Assembly: GCA_905221605.1 (NCBI GenBank)
Contig: CAJNDS010002516.1
Coordinates: 312,001-376,000, forward strand
Source: Symbiodinium natans
Taxonomy: Eukaryota; Sar; Dinophyceae; Suessiales; Symbiodiniaceae
DNA length: 64,000 nucleotides
Reading direction: 5' to 3'
Below, one piece after another: positions 37,301 to 46,684 of this stretch. Under the pieces are notes generated by a model. The model was not told the DNA's origin and did no database searches. It was given only the letters and a program-made list of their open reading frames with translations. Position numbers and translations under genes: made by a program. Position 1 is the first letter of the stretch, and each line of letters starts with the position of its first letter.

Positions 37301-38346
37301 CGGTCGCCACCCCACGGCTGCACATGGCCTCCTCCACGCAACTGAAATCCCCGACGCAGGTCACCCCCCTGCCTAAGGCACTACAACATACCCAGCAGGC
37401 CGTTAATAAAACTCCCCAGTCAAAGCAAAGCCAGCTTCAGAGATGGTTTCGTCCAGGGAGTGCTTCTCAAGCTACACAGCCGAGTGCCAGACCTGGCCAG
37501 CCGCCTGCGACAGAAGTGGATGACCCCCATGCTCCGCTCTCTCCTGTAGCTCTGCCTATGCCGCAGTTGATTAATCCGCACAACTTGTGCTACGCCATTT
37601 CAGTCCTGCAAATGATAAGTGCTCTGAGGGAAGACGCCTCCGTGGACTGGTCGAACCTTCAGCCACTCCAAAGAGAACTTCGAGAAAGGGCATCGCGCCC
37701 GATCTCCGTTCTGGCACTTGAATCGCTGCCACATTGTCACCCCGACTGGAGGCTTGCCAACCGACAAAGCGATGCGCTAGAGTACTTGACGTCCCTGTTG
37801 GCTAATCACCATGGCTCCTTACAAAGTACTCCCTGGAAAAGGGTCTATGATGCAGACATACCCGACTCAACGGGCTTCTCCCCTCTCATACTAACCTTCC
37901 CTGAAGGCACTGACCCGACCAGGTTGTCACAGCCTGATCCCCTGGCAGCGCCCTCAACCTATTCGCTGTCCTTCTTCGTACACGAGTGGCATTCCCCTCA
38001 TGACTCCACGGCAGCGCTGCTGTACACACCCCCATATATTTTTGTGTCCCTGCCAAGGTTCACGAATGCCGGAGAGAAGCAACACTGGAGGCTTACAGGC
38101 TTGCAGGACGAAATACAGCTGCCAGGCTGGACTCGGCCTGACTCTCAATCTTTTGTTCGCTACAAACCAGCTTCGGGACTCTTCCATATCGGGCAGGAAG
38201 CCACCTCGGGTCATTATAGATCCTTCACCTTGATTCCGTCTCTGAAGGTCGGGGATGACTCCAGCCCAGGCTTCTCTCCCACAAGTCAAGAACGCGTACA
38301 GATGGAGTCCGGAGCTTATCTCCTACTCCTCCATCGACTGAACTGA
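34390..38346 (+). CDS. LINE reverse transcriptase with Cys/His fingers and C-terminal C19 (USP-like) protease domain
   Basis: 1318 codons from ATG 34390, open upstream to 34222. RT motifs: A, FSLDLSQAFDK (~300); B, GIKQGCKLAPSLF (~357); C, TGFADD (~394-399); and the thumb region FKYLGVMVSY. Cys/His fingers follow at ~706 (degenerate), ~748, ~860 (CLLC...H...H) and ~908 (CPAC...H...C). The C-terminal 260 residues match ubiquitin-specific proteases: Cys box NLCYAISVLQMI with Cys1067, a P-Y-I-F-V-S-L-P-R-F segment like the LxRF strand, and His box SGHYRSF with His1275. It would prime and copy the element RNA; the protease may cleave ubiquitin or the element's own product (inference). Three copies of the 19-base motif fall in low-complexity linkers and read as C/S-E-V-T/S-S. 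Confidence 0.88.
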   Translation: MARTEHFKQAQRSLEEAAKAHANQIKTQARERTHRTLTEISEKVKRDPHAAYRSLKHVAPWSPAPRVCLRSPCGRILTESEGLAELKRHSLSIFSSHPPLASDAGQALPRLDRSSLSKGIASIKPEKAVPQGSAPASMYRLCASTVANNYCDYLEAVPPPPALPPPACEVTSCQGTSEPQPSTTPNLTELPSLPTTAKSADLSFIPKPSKPASKPENLRPLGIIRPDGKGIASEARRRLDPLFKKAHYASPQFAYIPGRGIADGHARRVRAMLRSRAPDRFCTPKGRKGRPDLIGGFTFSLDLSQAFDKTSREALLRSLITYGASPEDVELVASLHREAQYNLRYGRSQDTVTSTRGIKQGCKLAPSLFSLVITEAFRLMATHIGFPPIQQFLTGFADDLVIHRDIHNWSDLYAAHDMVRLLLHYLQEAGLEVNYAKCNIMVKLAGRHAQQAKKLFKSQELRSGRKVTVWNIDAPKQPRRPVLMSNSSVLPPLPSLPSFELVDSFKYLGVMVSYSNPEDLTFSLRQERAAKKKQTVRKFIHNKRNTKTASRLLVWRATVWSTATFGLESVGLSGRRARALRSWHARQVRAVTHNPVHKTRETTVALFTRLKLVPPIQQLHDRSAQRLDSLRKRQRAASASEVTSCSTSTLANTCSLPSTQPGAWPNEENLTIPSTLQTAEDLVASYRKLLTEVDNDPSPDVPMHACCGKVFRTAAGLRTHRTVKHPAPTLPPLEFSRLKHSVGGMPQCSNCQTKFKNWHNLQQHVERRVCRQDGFKLSRPAAATLANEVHPKASEVSSSQEIEPSSDQRAAAAPSVQLTLQLDTAPLTSRMCTELLQQAGGQTFLELITGNLGRQLTRTCLLCDSWIASTTKIAFHLTKKHGAEWDSYKASAGNNTSKMYALTRLSPCPACGVKVESVPRHTKQCPVIQQLQLFFFLHPEAPLSRSHSNLPQTQISHLSPNNTETGAPLSAVATPRLHMASSTQLKSPTQVTPLPKALQHTQQAVNKTPQSKQSQLQRWFRPGSASQATQPSARPGQPPATEVDDPHAPLSPVALPMPQLINPHNLCYAISVLQMISALREDASVDWSNLQPLQRELRERASRPISVLALESLPHCHPDWRLANRQSDALEYLTSLLANHHGSLQSTPWKRVYDADIPDSTGFSPLILTFPEGTDPTRLSQPDPLAAPSTYSLSFFVHEWHSPHDSTAALLYTPPYIFVSLPRFTNAGEKQHWRLTGLQDEIQLPGWTRPDSQSFVRYKPASGLFHIGQEATSGHYRSFTLIPSLKVGDDSSPGFSPTSQERVQMESGAYLLLLHRLN

Positions 38347-38438
38347 TGCTCAAGCTTCACCATTCGAGTGAGGTCTCCTCCTGAACGGTGGGTAGGTAAA
38401 ATTTCCTCACGTGACGCTGCGCAGCATCACTCAGCGCT

Positions 38439-39512
38439 ATGGAGCAAGCCCAGCAAGAGCTGCTGAATCACCCTGCACTATGTCAAGTGCTCTTTAAGAA
38501 CTTGCCACATCTCGCTGCCTCCTCCATGGCTACAAGGGCATTTGGCCCAGACGAACGCTCAACATCCCGAGAACTGGTTCCAGCTCATGATCGAGAAAGG
38601 CCCTCAAAACAGCGTCGCCAGAAGAAAGAGTCGGACAAAGACGAGGACATGCCGCCGACCCGCTTACCTTCATCATCCAGGAAGCCTAGAAGGACGGGAC
38701 GCCGAAACGGCTCGAGACAAAGGGCCTCCCGCAATGGCGTCCAGCCATCAAAGCAAGAGGCCAAGCCAACCGCGGACCTCCTGGCTAGCATCATCCTGGC
38801 CCTCTTGAACCACGAGGATGAACTGACAGCATTGAGACACCACCATGGATGGATCTTCTACGCCACGGTACACCAGACGACGAGCGTGGTCCCTCCCTTG
38901 GCAAAAATTCAGCAACAATGGAAGTCTGACAGATCCCAGGAATCCCCTGGGACGCCGGTTCGTCTTGCCTTGTTCGCTGGCCTTCTCCATGAGCTGCACA
39001 CCAGGGCCCAGAGCTTTGATCACGTCGCCTATGACAGCACGAACCAGGACAAGGAGGCGGCTCTCATCACTCTCCCCGGTGCACTCACCTCTCGAGGCAG
39101 ACATCACACGGACGAGAACCCCGCCTTCTACTGGAACTACATGCGATGGGACTCCAAGAAGCAGAAGACTGTGATTGACTCCCAACGCCCTCCTCTATCT
39201 CCCAAGGTCGTCACCACTCACCTGGCAGCGATGCTCAAGCTTGATCAGGACCAGCTCACCAAGTTTAGGCCGTCCAGACCGCTGAGGACAAACTTAGCGG
39301 ATGAAAAGCCGGTTATAGCCTTCCTCTTGGAACTGGCCCTGACCATCGGTGATGACCACGAAGCCATGCATGCCTTTAGGCTTCTGGCAAACAACTCGAT
39401 ATGGAACCTAGTTGGAGTCACCATGCGTAGGGAAGGTCTCAGACGCTCTCCACAGATGCAGTCCCTCCGCGACCAGCTAGAAGCACTGAGAACAGGAGGC
39501 AATGAGGGCTAA
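38439..39512 (+). CDS. unknown basic protein of the LINE-like element
   Basis: 357 codons from ATG 38439, 92 bases after the RT stop, with one motif copy in between. Residues 1-35 may be a helix. Residues 45-110 are strongly basic and Ser/Arg-rich (for example KQRRQKKESDKDED and RKPRRTGRRNGSRQ), suited to RNA binding or nuclear import. Residues 110-357 look globular and helical, with WIFYATVHQTTSVVPPL and YWNYMRWDSKKQKTVIDS. No family recognised. Its place right after the RT ORF and its basic region would suit a nucleic-acid-binding structural protein, but this is only context. Confidence 0.7.
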   Translation: MEQAQQELLNHPALCQVLFKNLPHLAASSMATRAFGPDERSTSRELVPAHDRERPSKQRRQKKESDKDEDMPPTRLPSSSRKPRRTGRRNGSRQRASRNGVQPSKQEAKPTADLLASIILALLNHEDELTALRHHHGWIFYATVHQTTSVVPPLAKIQQQWKSDRSQESPGTPVRLALFAGLLHELHTRAQSFDHVAYDSTNQDKEAALITLPGALTSRGRHHTDENPAFYWNYMRWDSKKQKTVIDSQRPPLSPKVVTTHLAAMLKLDQDQLTKFRPSRPLRTNLADEKPVIAFLLELALTIGDDHEAMHAFRLLANNSIWNLVGVTMRREGLRRSPQMQSLRDQLEALRTGGNEG

Positions 39513-39969
39513 ACCAGTTCTCCAATTCATCCGAGTCGAGGTCTCCTCCTGAGATGTCCACTGCCCTTACTTTGTCTCCATCGGGGAACTGTAGCCTCCG
39601 ATACTCAGCCTCAGTCACTTCCTCTTACTCTCGTGTAGAGGTCCCCTCCTGAGAGATAGAGGAAGTTGCTTAGACAGCTCACTTCTCCTTCCTTCTGGAT
39701 CTCGGCGTGTACAGAACCTGCTGGGAAAGAGTCTCTTTAAACTGCACATATAACTCCCTTGACACAGCGGACCTGCTTCTTTCTCCATGACCAGACGTCA
39801 ACTGCTTGACCTGCGCCGGCCGCACAACAGGCCCTTGAACGCTTTAGCAAGACCTAGTACCGTCACTGCTGAATTTTCATGACTGACCGACTTTCCAACC
39901 TAGCTTCGGCACCAGCCGCTCTGCTCACATTGATCCCCGAGCTGAAAGCCCCTCCACCTTCATCGTGCC
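39513..39969. other. intercistronic spacer with two motif copies
   Basis: Non-coding, C/T-rich. Motif copies at 39532 and 39632 are about 100 bases apart, the first 19 bases after the preceding stop. Unlike other spacers, the second is over 300 bases from the next ATG, so a short ORF or start may have been missed. Confidence 0.5.
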
Positions 39970-40233
39970 ATGGCAAACATCCCGGAGGGCACGATTCTCG
40001 CCATTGAAAACGCCCCGGGCACCTACACTCAGACGACGACTAGCCAGGCAACAGCATCCCAAGCCTTGGCCAAGGCATCGGCACCTCCGCCTACCCAGCC
40101 ATCATGCGGTGCAGGCTGTGACCAATGCCACAGTGCCCCGTGTATTCGACATAAGCCAGGACATCTATGGCACTGCTGCTTCGCGTGCAGGGACTCCTGG
40201 GCGGTGCAACAGGCCCGCTCCAGGTACTGGTAG
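39970..40233 (+). CDS. small Cys/His-rich protein
   Basis: 87 codons from ATG 39970 (context ACCTTCATCGTGCCATGG gives a G at +4). After a Thr/Ala/Pro-rich start come clustered zinc-ligand candidates, CGAGCDQCHSAPC, then H-x-x-x-x-H, then HCCFACRDSW, giving a Cys-x2-Cys...His...Cys-x2-Cys pattern. The stop is followed 37 bases later by a motif copy at 40270, the usual arrangement for real ORFs in this block. Length and composition are too limited to name a family. A similar Cys/His spacing occurs in the ORF at 56841 of the other retroelement. Confidence 0.5.
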   Translation: MANIPEGTILAIENAPGTYTQTTTSQATASQALAKASAPPPTQPSCGAGCDQCHSAPCIRHKPGHLWHCCFACRDSWAVQQARSRYW

Positions 40234-40565
40234 ACTTGAGCAGGGCAAGGCTCGACATTTTGCGACCAGCAAGTGAGGTCTCCTCCTGCAGGTAAAACGC
40301 AGCCAGGCCAACTTTGCTTACAGCTGCACGCCGTTGATTGAGCCAGCCGACTTAAAAGAAAACAGTCTGCCCTAGATCCTTGCCAGCAATAGGAGCCTCA
40401 AATCTCCCCCTTCCTCCAGCGCCTGCACAGGCTCCATCGTGCCGAGTCAAGCCCTCAGAAAGTCCTTGCTTTCTTCTTAGGAAAGTGCACAACTTTCACA
40501 TTCCTACAAGCCTCTGTGCTCAAGACCGTCAATTCGAAGTCTCCAGCGCAAGGCAGGCTAGGACC
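40234..40565. other. intercistronic spacer
   Basis: Motif copy at 40270-40288 followed by about 275 bases with no supported ORF. The next ORF starts at ATG 40566 or 40688, unusually far from the motif. Confidence 0.45.
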
Positions 40566-42336
40566 ATGCCTCCGAGGAAAGACAATCGAAGGCTTCGACC
40601 CTACCCTCGTTTGACCTTGCCTCCAACATCTGCACAGAAGCAGACAGGCTGCTGCCTTCGAACTATGTCCCCATCTCGCACAAGCGGATGGACGAAATCA
40701 GAAACTACCGATGGGAAAAAGGTCTCAGAGCCATATCCAGAAGCATGATGGCTCGCCAATCGACAAGGCCAGTCTCGAGCCAGAGACAAGCAGACAAAGA
40801 AAGCAAGCGAGTAGAGGAGATGGGAATCAAAAAGCCAGGACTTACTGCTGAGGACTTGGCGGCCCTCCCTACCTCTGATGTCTACAAGAATCTCTCATCA
40901 CTCTCCTTGATTTCGGTGGATACCTCCCCGCCAGCCAGCTCCAGCGTGAGGTCGCCTCCGAGGAGCGGAAGACAACAAGCGAAGACAGAACCTTCTTCCT
41001 CGTCTGCGATTAATGCAGGGGCGGAGAGGATCTCTTCGACTGAGCCATCCAAGGAGCACACGCCACAGCCCTATGCAGGACAAGGCGTGGGCAGGAAAGA
41101 AACCTGCAAGGAAGACTCGGACTCGGACATACCACCATGGGCGGACTCGAAGAGGTCACGACCCTCCCAGTACACTGGTGCGGGAGTCGGACAAAAGGAG
41201 GCCTTTACTAGGCAGCCGCCCACACCTCCATCTCCTCCCACATTGCGCGCCTCTCCCCCACAGAGGATCTCAAGGTGGTCAATCTAACGCAAGCAGCTCC
41301 TCCTCCGCGCGAGTTCTTGAACTACCCGGTACATCAAGGTGTGATAGTGCTTCCGGCAGCCACAGTTCAAGCTCGCGTGGCCAGCAAAAAGGAACAGGAT
41401 AGAGGCAAGTCGGTCATTCACTCTTTCCCCTATTCTTACCCGCAGGAGTTCCCTTTGGAACTGGAAGTCCATGTGCAGATTCAGAAATCGCAGGATGAGC
41501 AGGTCAGTATGACTCTGAAGTTGAACAGGACTGCATCCATGAAGGGCGTTACCAGGGCGGTATACAACTTTAAGGGCGGCGAATTCTACTCCGTCTTCAA
41601 ACTGGCTGTGGTCGCCCCCCTAGAGGAACAAGCCCAGGACGGGCTTCAGGCTCACGAAGCGGAGCTTGACCTGTCACATGTCTTTCCAGAGATGGTCCCA
41701 ACGGTGGCAAACGTATTTGCCATTCAACTCAGGGTAGCCTCAGCGGTCAATCCCCTGGACTTTCCCAGGTCTCCCACGCCGAGTGAGGTCTCCTCCTGGC
41801 GGGGAGACTCGGGTCCACCGAAGTTCCTTCTTTTTCAGCAAGCCTACGGCATAATGGTGGAGAAGGTCCAGCCACTGGACAATCTCCCAGCCCATTTACG
41901 ACCCAATATGGACGAGTGCTACCTGCTCATCCTCCTGGTTCTCAAGTCGGCACTCCTGGGCTACTATGTACGCGATTGCGGATGGGGCAACCTGGGCAGG
42001 AGAATCTCGCCGGAATCAAGCACGGATCTACCTTTCTTCCTTGCTCTTGACACGTCAGCCTGGCACAAGCGAACTCCTCCCATTCCTCATCAGGCCACAA
42101 CCTCTACATCAGATCATGTCAGGGGACTCTTCTCGGCCCTAGAGTACCTGGCAGAGGACAAGCAGGCCATCCAGGCAGCCAAACATGCTTTCACGTACCA
42201 TCACCGACAAGTCCCTCCTCTTGTACAGCACTTCTTCTCCCTGCTCAGAACTCCAGCGGGGAAGGAGAAAGCAGAGAGAATTTTCCGAGATACATCTCTC
42301 GCACTCTCGGCTGAAGTATGGGACTCCTTCACTTAA
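40566..42336 (+). CDS. unknown protein, split between two frames
   Basis: The first part is open in the frame of ATG 40688 to 41287. Protein-like sequence (SFDLASNICTEADRLLPS) precedes that ATG in the same frame without a start, so translation may begin at ATG 40566 in the neighbouring frame. This half is Ser/Pro/Arg-rich with two AGxGVGxKE-type repeats and is probably disordered. The second part continues one frame back from about 41240 (ARLSPTEDLKVVNL) to a stop at 42336 and looks globular, with FPLELEVHVQIQKSQDEQ and LRPNMDECYLLILLVLKSAL. There is no ATG at the start of the second part, so it is best read as one protein with an apparent one-base loss near 41.25 kb. Motif copies lie inside at 40943 and 41780. 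No family recognised. Confidence 0.55.
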
Positions 42337-42712
42337 CTTACATTCTACAGGCCTTTCGTGTGAGGTCCCCTCCTGAAACGGTCGACCGGGAAGAGCACCC
42401 CACATACGCACACTCTGTCAGACTCTTGACCCTGGTTAGTGCGCAAAAAACCAGCTGACCGCTTCTCCCTACGCACAGTCTACTGCCACTTCAAGCTGAG
42501 CCAACAAGCCATAATTGCATTTGCACCGCTCAGGTTCACTATTCACAGGTTCCGCACTCAGTCAGGGCATCTCCTCCTCTTGCGAGCAAATATATGGCTG
42601 CTGCAACAACACTCATGAATGCGACTCCAGTCAAATTTGACTTATGTCGCGTGAGGTCTCCTCCTGACAGCCCCTTTTTCTAGGCAACTTGCTCACTCTG
42701 CTCACCGCCGCC
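42337..42712. other. intercistronic spacer with paired motifs
   Basis: Motif copies at 42357 (20 bases after the stop) and 42648 (46 bases before the next ATG), with a degenerate one near 42558. The spacer is C/T-rich without an ORF. Confidence 0.6.
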
Positions 42713-43621
42713 ATGGATCTTGCTGCTCCATATATCCGACTTCGAGGCCCTGAACACAGCGTCTGCCTTGAACGAAACGGCCTCTTCAGGATGCAAGACC
42801 CGGAGCCACGTTGCAACTTCCAGCCCTCAATCACGGACGACAAAGCCATGGATGATATCCATGCGCAGACCCAGGAAGCTTACTACAACCGAGTGCACTG
42901 GACGACACAGGACCATAGATTGGTGTCGGAGTGGAGCACCCTCATGGCTGATCACCCAGATCACCCCTTCCCGAACTCAATCGCCTACTGGCCAAAATGG
43001 GACTCCACGGTCGTGTTCAGAGATGACTACTGTACGATTTTGCTCGGTACACAACGCACAGCTCTCGATATTCCTGAACTCAAGGCGCACCAAGTCGACA
43101 TCATCGTGACTCTCAATGCTTCATCGCGCTTCAGAGAGAGCTATGCAACCGATGCAGACTGGCAGTTCATGTACCAAATGGAGGGCATCACCAACTTGCG
43201 CTATCACCTCTCGGACATGCGCATTTCGCGCACCGATCAAGGCTTTCATGAAGCGGTCGCAGATCTCGCCAGAACCTGGATCAGAATGATTGACGAAATT
43301 GAAGCCCAGGAGTGCAGCCGTACAAAGCCGATAGTCATCATGTTTCATTGCCTTGCGGGCATCAACCGATCAACATCTGCCCTCTGTGCCTACCTGATTG
43401 TCCGCTACCACCTCACGGCCCAACAAGCGATAGCGATTTTGCTTTCAGCAAGGCCTGGCCAACGCTACTGGCAAGAAAGAGACCAGTTCCCTCTTGCGCT
43501 TCACTGGCTCTCCAGAGAATGCAAGAAGTCAGTTCTGGGGTACCTATGCATGGCCTGCGGTGACTCCTTCAGACCAACCCCTGATGATGATCTTCAGGAT
43601 ATGGATGAGTTCGACGAGTGA
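42713..43621 (+). CDS. dual-specificity phosphatase-like protein
   Basis: 302 aa from ATG 42713, in the strong context GCCGCCATGG; the open frame extends upstream to 42689 without an earlier ATG. The P-loop HCLAGINRS (Cys213, Arg219, Ser220) matches the HC-x5-R-S/T signature of Cys-based phosphatases. A candidate general acid is the Asp in YHLSDMRI, about 36 residues upstream, and the helix after the loop (TSALCAYLIVRYHLT) is typical of dual-specificity enzymes. It would remove phosphate from Tyr/Ser/Thr, or from RNA 5' ends as in DUSP11-type enzymes. Substrate is not determinable. The stop codon is the TGA within the motif copy at 43615. A phosphatase in a LINE is, to my knowledge, unusual. 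Confidence 0.8.
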   Translation: MDLAAPYIRLRGPEHSVCLERNGLFRMQDPEPRCNFQPSITDDKAMDDIHAQTQEAYYNRVHWTTQDHRLVSEWSTLMADHPDHPFPNSIAYWPKWDSTVVFRDDYCTILLGTQRTALDIPELKAHQVDIIVTLNASSRFRESYATDADWQFMYQMEGITNLRYHLSDMRISRTDQGFHEAVADLARTWIRMIDEIEAQECSRTKPIVIMFHCLAGINRSTSALCAYLIVRYHLTAQQAIAILLSARPGQRYWQERDQFPLALHWLSRECKKSVLGYLCMACGDSFRPTPDDDLQDMDEFDE

Positions 43622-43953
43622 GGTCTCCTCCTGTCAAACACTGATTCAAACAAACTGCACTGACAGAGAGCCTTTGAGGAAAATGAGCGCTTAATCCGAA
43701 TAAACACTTCAGCACTTCTCCAGCAGTTGACAGAGCCGTCTCCTTCCTTTATCCCAGCTCTCGCTCAGGTCTATCAAAGACATCACTCTGCATCGGGATA
43801 TCCGTCTCCGCCTTAACCAGCCTGCCTTTCCGTGCCTGCACCAACATGCAGATTATCTCTTCTCTCTCTGTTCCAGCATCCAAAGCTCAAGTCATTGCCA
43901 ATAGCGGGCACCGAACGAGTGAGGTCTCCTCCTGTTCCACCGCTAAATAAGCC
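43622..43953. other. intercistronic spacer with paired motifs
   Basis: Motif copies at 43615 (overlapping the phosphatase stop) and 43917 (18 bases before the next ATG) bracket about 280 bases of C/T-rich non-coding DNA. Confidence 0.6.
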
Positions 43954-44663
43954 ATGCCGACGCAAGAGGACAGTCCACAACATCGAGAAGCCCAACACAA
44001 GGAAGACAAAACCTCTAAACGAAGACACCCTCACAGCCAAGGGCATCAGTCGGCGGAAGCAGACTCGCGACCGATCACAGAGGCTGACCTGGACTCCGAG
44101 GCTTCTTCTCTCCAAGACGACGACGACTTGGTAGAATCCCTGTCAAGGAGCTCCTCGCGACGCACAACCTCTTCCCGGAACCAGTCAGCCCAGCTGCTGC
44201 CAGGAGGTCCCCCTCCTCCTACCCCCTTTTTAGCCGTGGCACCCTCACCAGCCAACCTGGCTCGATCTGCACCCAAAGCCACCCAGCAATCCTGCCAGCG
44301 GGTCCCCCTCCCCCGACTCCGACAAACCAGCCTTTTCCTCCGTCGGATCTCTCACACCACAGAGGCATCCCGAGCCCCCAGAGCCCCTCCTCGACAAGTG
44401 GCACTTCAACGTCGGGGGCCTCGATGTCTCCCCACACCACAGCTCAGCCTCAGCCAGCGCCAGAAGCAGCCATGCTGGTGGGTACGTGGATTATCACTCC
44501 AGGCCCGATTGTCTCCTTGGCACCCAATCCGTTCAGTCCGTGGACCCCTCCAGCGCGCACCTTGGCACTGTCGGCCACCGGCAACCCACTGCCACCGGGC
44601 ACAGTCCAGACCTGGATAATCACTGAAGGTCCACTCGTTCCACGACGCGATCCACAGGCGTGA
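43954..44663 (+). CDS. Pro/Ser-rich, probably disordered protein, split between two frames
   Basis: Begins at ATG 43954 with a hydrophilic, Ser/Arg/Asp-rich stretch (SEASSLQDDDDLVESLSRSS), then a Pro-rich part (GGPPPPTPFLAV). From about 44290 the more natural continuation is one frame back: LPAGPPPPTPTNQPFPP, then MSPHTTAQPQPAPEAA and two related segments TWIITPGPIVS and TWIITEGPLVP, ending at 44663. The original frame runs on to 44619 but becomes Arg/Cys/Trp-rich, as a wrong frame would. The apparent break is again a one-base loss. The stop is followed 39 bases later by a motif copy. No domain recognised. Confidence 0.45.
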
Positions 44664-45076
44664 GACATTGCATAGAGTTCTCTAAATTTTGGCACTCCCC
44701 AGAGAGAGAGGTTTCCTCCTACAGGGGAGTGCAAGCGCACTGATTTCACCTGCACACCCCAGCACCGCTTCGGTGATAAAATTCAGCTGAGCAATACCTA
44801 ACAATGTTGCTTCGGATATGTCTTGCAGAGTGCATCCCAGCAATATCTCAAGCTCTGAACTTCGGACAGCCAAGGTGAAATGGTCTGCCAACAACAACGT
44901 CAGCCCCTTACTCTCTAAGCACTGCCCCCTGCAGCATATGCTGCAAAAGCACTTCTAATCTCGGTAGTTTGGCAGGCACCGGAAGCTGAACATCCAACTT
45001 CCAACTAACCTCTGGCTCAAAGGCGGAAAAGAGAGGTCTCCTCCTGCTGCCCAGCCCACCCCCAACAGCTCGCGCA
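44664..45076. other. intercistronic spacer with paired motifs
   Basis: Motif copies at 44703 and 45028 (30 bases before the next ATG). The DNA in between has no supported ORF. Confidence 0.6.
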
Positions 45077-46320
45077 ATGATGCATACATGCCCTGAGCTG
45101 CCACTACAGCCTGACTCGTCGACCATGCCAATGAGATCAAAGCTCGTCGCGCTGAATCTTTTCAGCAAGGCAATGCTTCACACAGGTAGGCGTACCCAAG
45201 ATCAGGATGCGAACATCTACATCTCGGATGAAGCCAGGGCTCTGGCTCGTCGGGAGAACTGTGCGCTGGCACCCACTCTCAGACTGGCAGCGCGAAGCTA
45301 CAACTGGATTCGAATTCTCTCTCAATCAGCTCAGCCGAATCTTCCATTGCTGGCTGAGGCCGAGATGGCCTCCCAAACATCACCTGCTGAAACTACTCCC
45401 CATCTGCAGCACTATGAGGCAGAACGAAGCTCCCTTACCTTGCAGATGATACTGGAGACAGTGCACATCTACACTGAAGAGGAGGTCATGGAGCCGGACG
45501 ACTTCAAACTCGCTGCCCTTATTATCTCCCAGACCCTTTTCAACCTGGGAATGGGAGGACAAACGGTAAGGGACATTGTCAATGGAACGGCTCAGCATCT
45601 GCGTTGGATCTTTCCCAGCCACTCCACCAGAGTCCTGAACGGCATTCACCTTTGTCTTTTCCCTTCCGAATCTCGCTGTGGCCGCGAGAGGAAGACACCA
45701 ATCCATATGCTCGACTTCGAGATGAACATGCTCTGGGCATTCTTGACGCTGAAATTCACATGCTTAAGCGAGCGTCCACGATCTACCGGACGACAGTCAT
45801 GTTAGACAACATGGTCGCCAAAGCCAAAGGAGAACGAGTACCAGACGATATCTGCTCCAGCGAACCCTGGGAAGTCATACGTCAAGATCAAGCCTTGGCA
45901 CTACTCTCCTATGCAGAACACTTGACGGCACTCCACGACCTCCTGCCAACCAACGCCTATCAAAAGATGAGGGCCGATCTTCATTTGGGCAGCACATGGC
46001 TATTACGGTCCATCACTGACGCGGAGTTGCTCTCACTAGAGGCAATATGGCACAACACCACAGTACCAGAGAGCTTTGCCAAATTTCATCTTGCCCTTCA
46101 ACTCAAAGGGCAAATTGCAGTTCACCTTCCAGAAGATCACAGGGCCCAGGACAGACTACATGCCATTCTCTCTCCTCTGGAAAATGAAGTCCTGGATCAA
46201 GCGTTCCCCTGGATCCTGGCTTTCAAAATGCTTACGCCTGAGCGGAGGTCAGTATTCAGACATGCTATACTCACGGCAGCGGGCCTATCGGCTACAGCGC
46301 CAAATTCACCGACCGAGTGA
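45077..46320 (+). CDS. tandem paralogue A, two frames
   Basis: First of three consecutive homologous ORFs. Open from ATG 45077 to 45805, then one frame back from about 45650 to the TGA at 46320, which lies inside a motif copy. Shared with B and C: an N-terminal part containing RLAARSYNWIRIL (RVASRLCSFFRQL in B, RIASRTCSFMKLL in C), a middle part (DDFKLAALIISQTLFN), and a C-terminal part with LKRASTIYR (LKRASLQLR in B, LQRASMIYR in C). The switch falls just after LNGI, at nearly the same alignment position as in B. The two halves may therefore be separate overlapping ORFs, a frameshifted protein, or a broken gene. All-helical, function unknown. Confidence 0.6.
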
Positions 46321-46684
46321 CGACTCCTCCTGGTCATGCACCTAAATACCTCTTCCTAACCCTAGGGTACGTCAAACCACCTCGCAGCAAAAGGACCGAA
46401 GACAATTACTGCTGACGGACAAAGACAACTCCAGTCCCCCCCTTCTCCAGCCTGTCTCACAACTACGTCCTGATCAGTTCGACCCTCCCTGTATCAAGGT
46501 CTCCGGTCTTCCTGCAGACAGAGATGTAACATGAAGCAGCGCGACGGCCTCAGCTTCTCTAAATTACAGCAATTCCCTTTGAAGGCTGCAGTCAACTACC
46601 TTGTTTGAAGCTCCCCACAGCCTGGCTCAACCTATCTACAGCCAATTGACCACGTGAGGTCTCCTCCAGGTCAACAAATTAGCC
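46321..46684. other. intercistronic spacer with paired motifs
   Basis: Motif copies at 46314 (the only copy with a broken stem) and 46653 (14 bases before the next ATG). No ORF in between. Confidence 0.6.
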
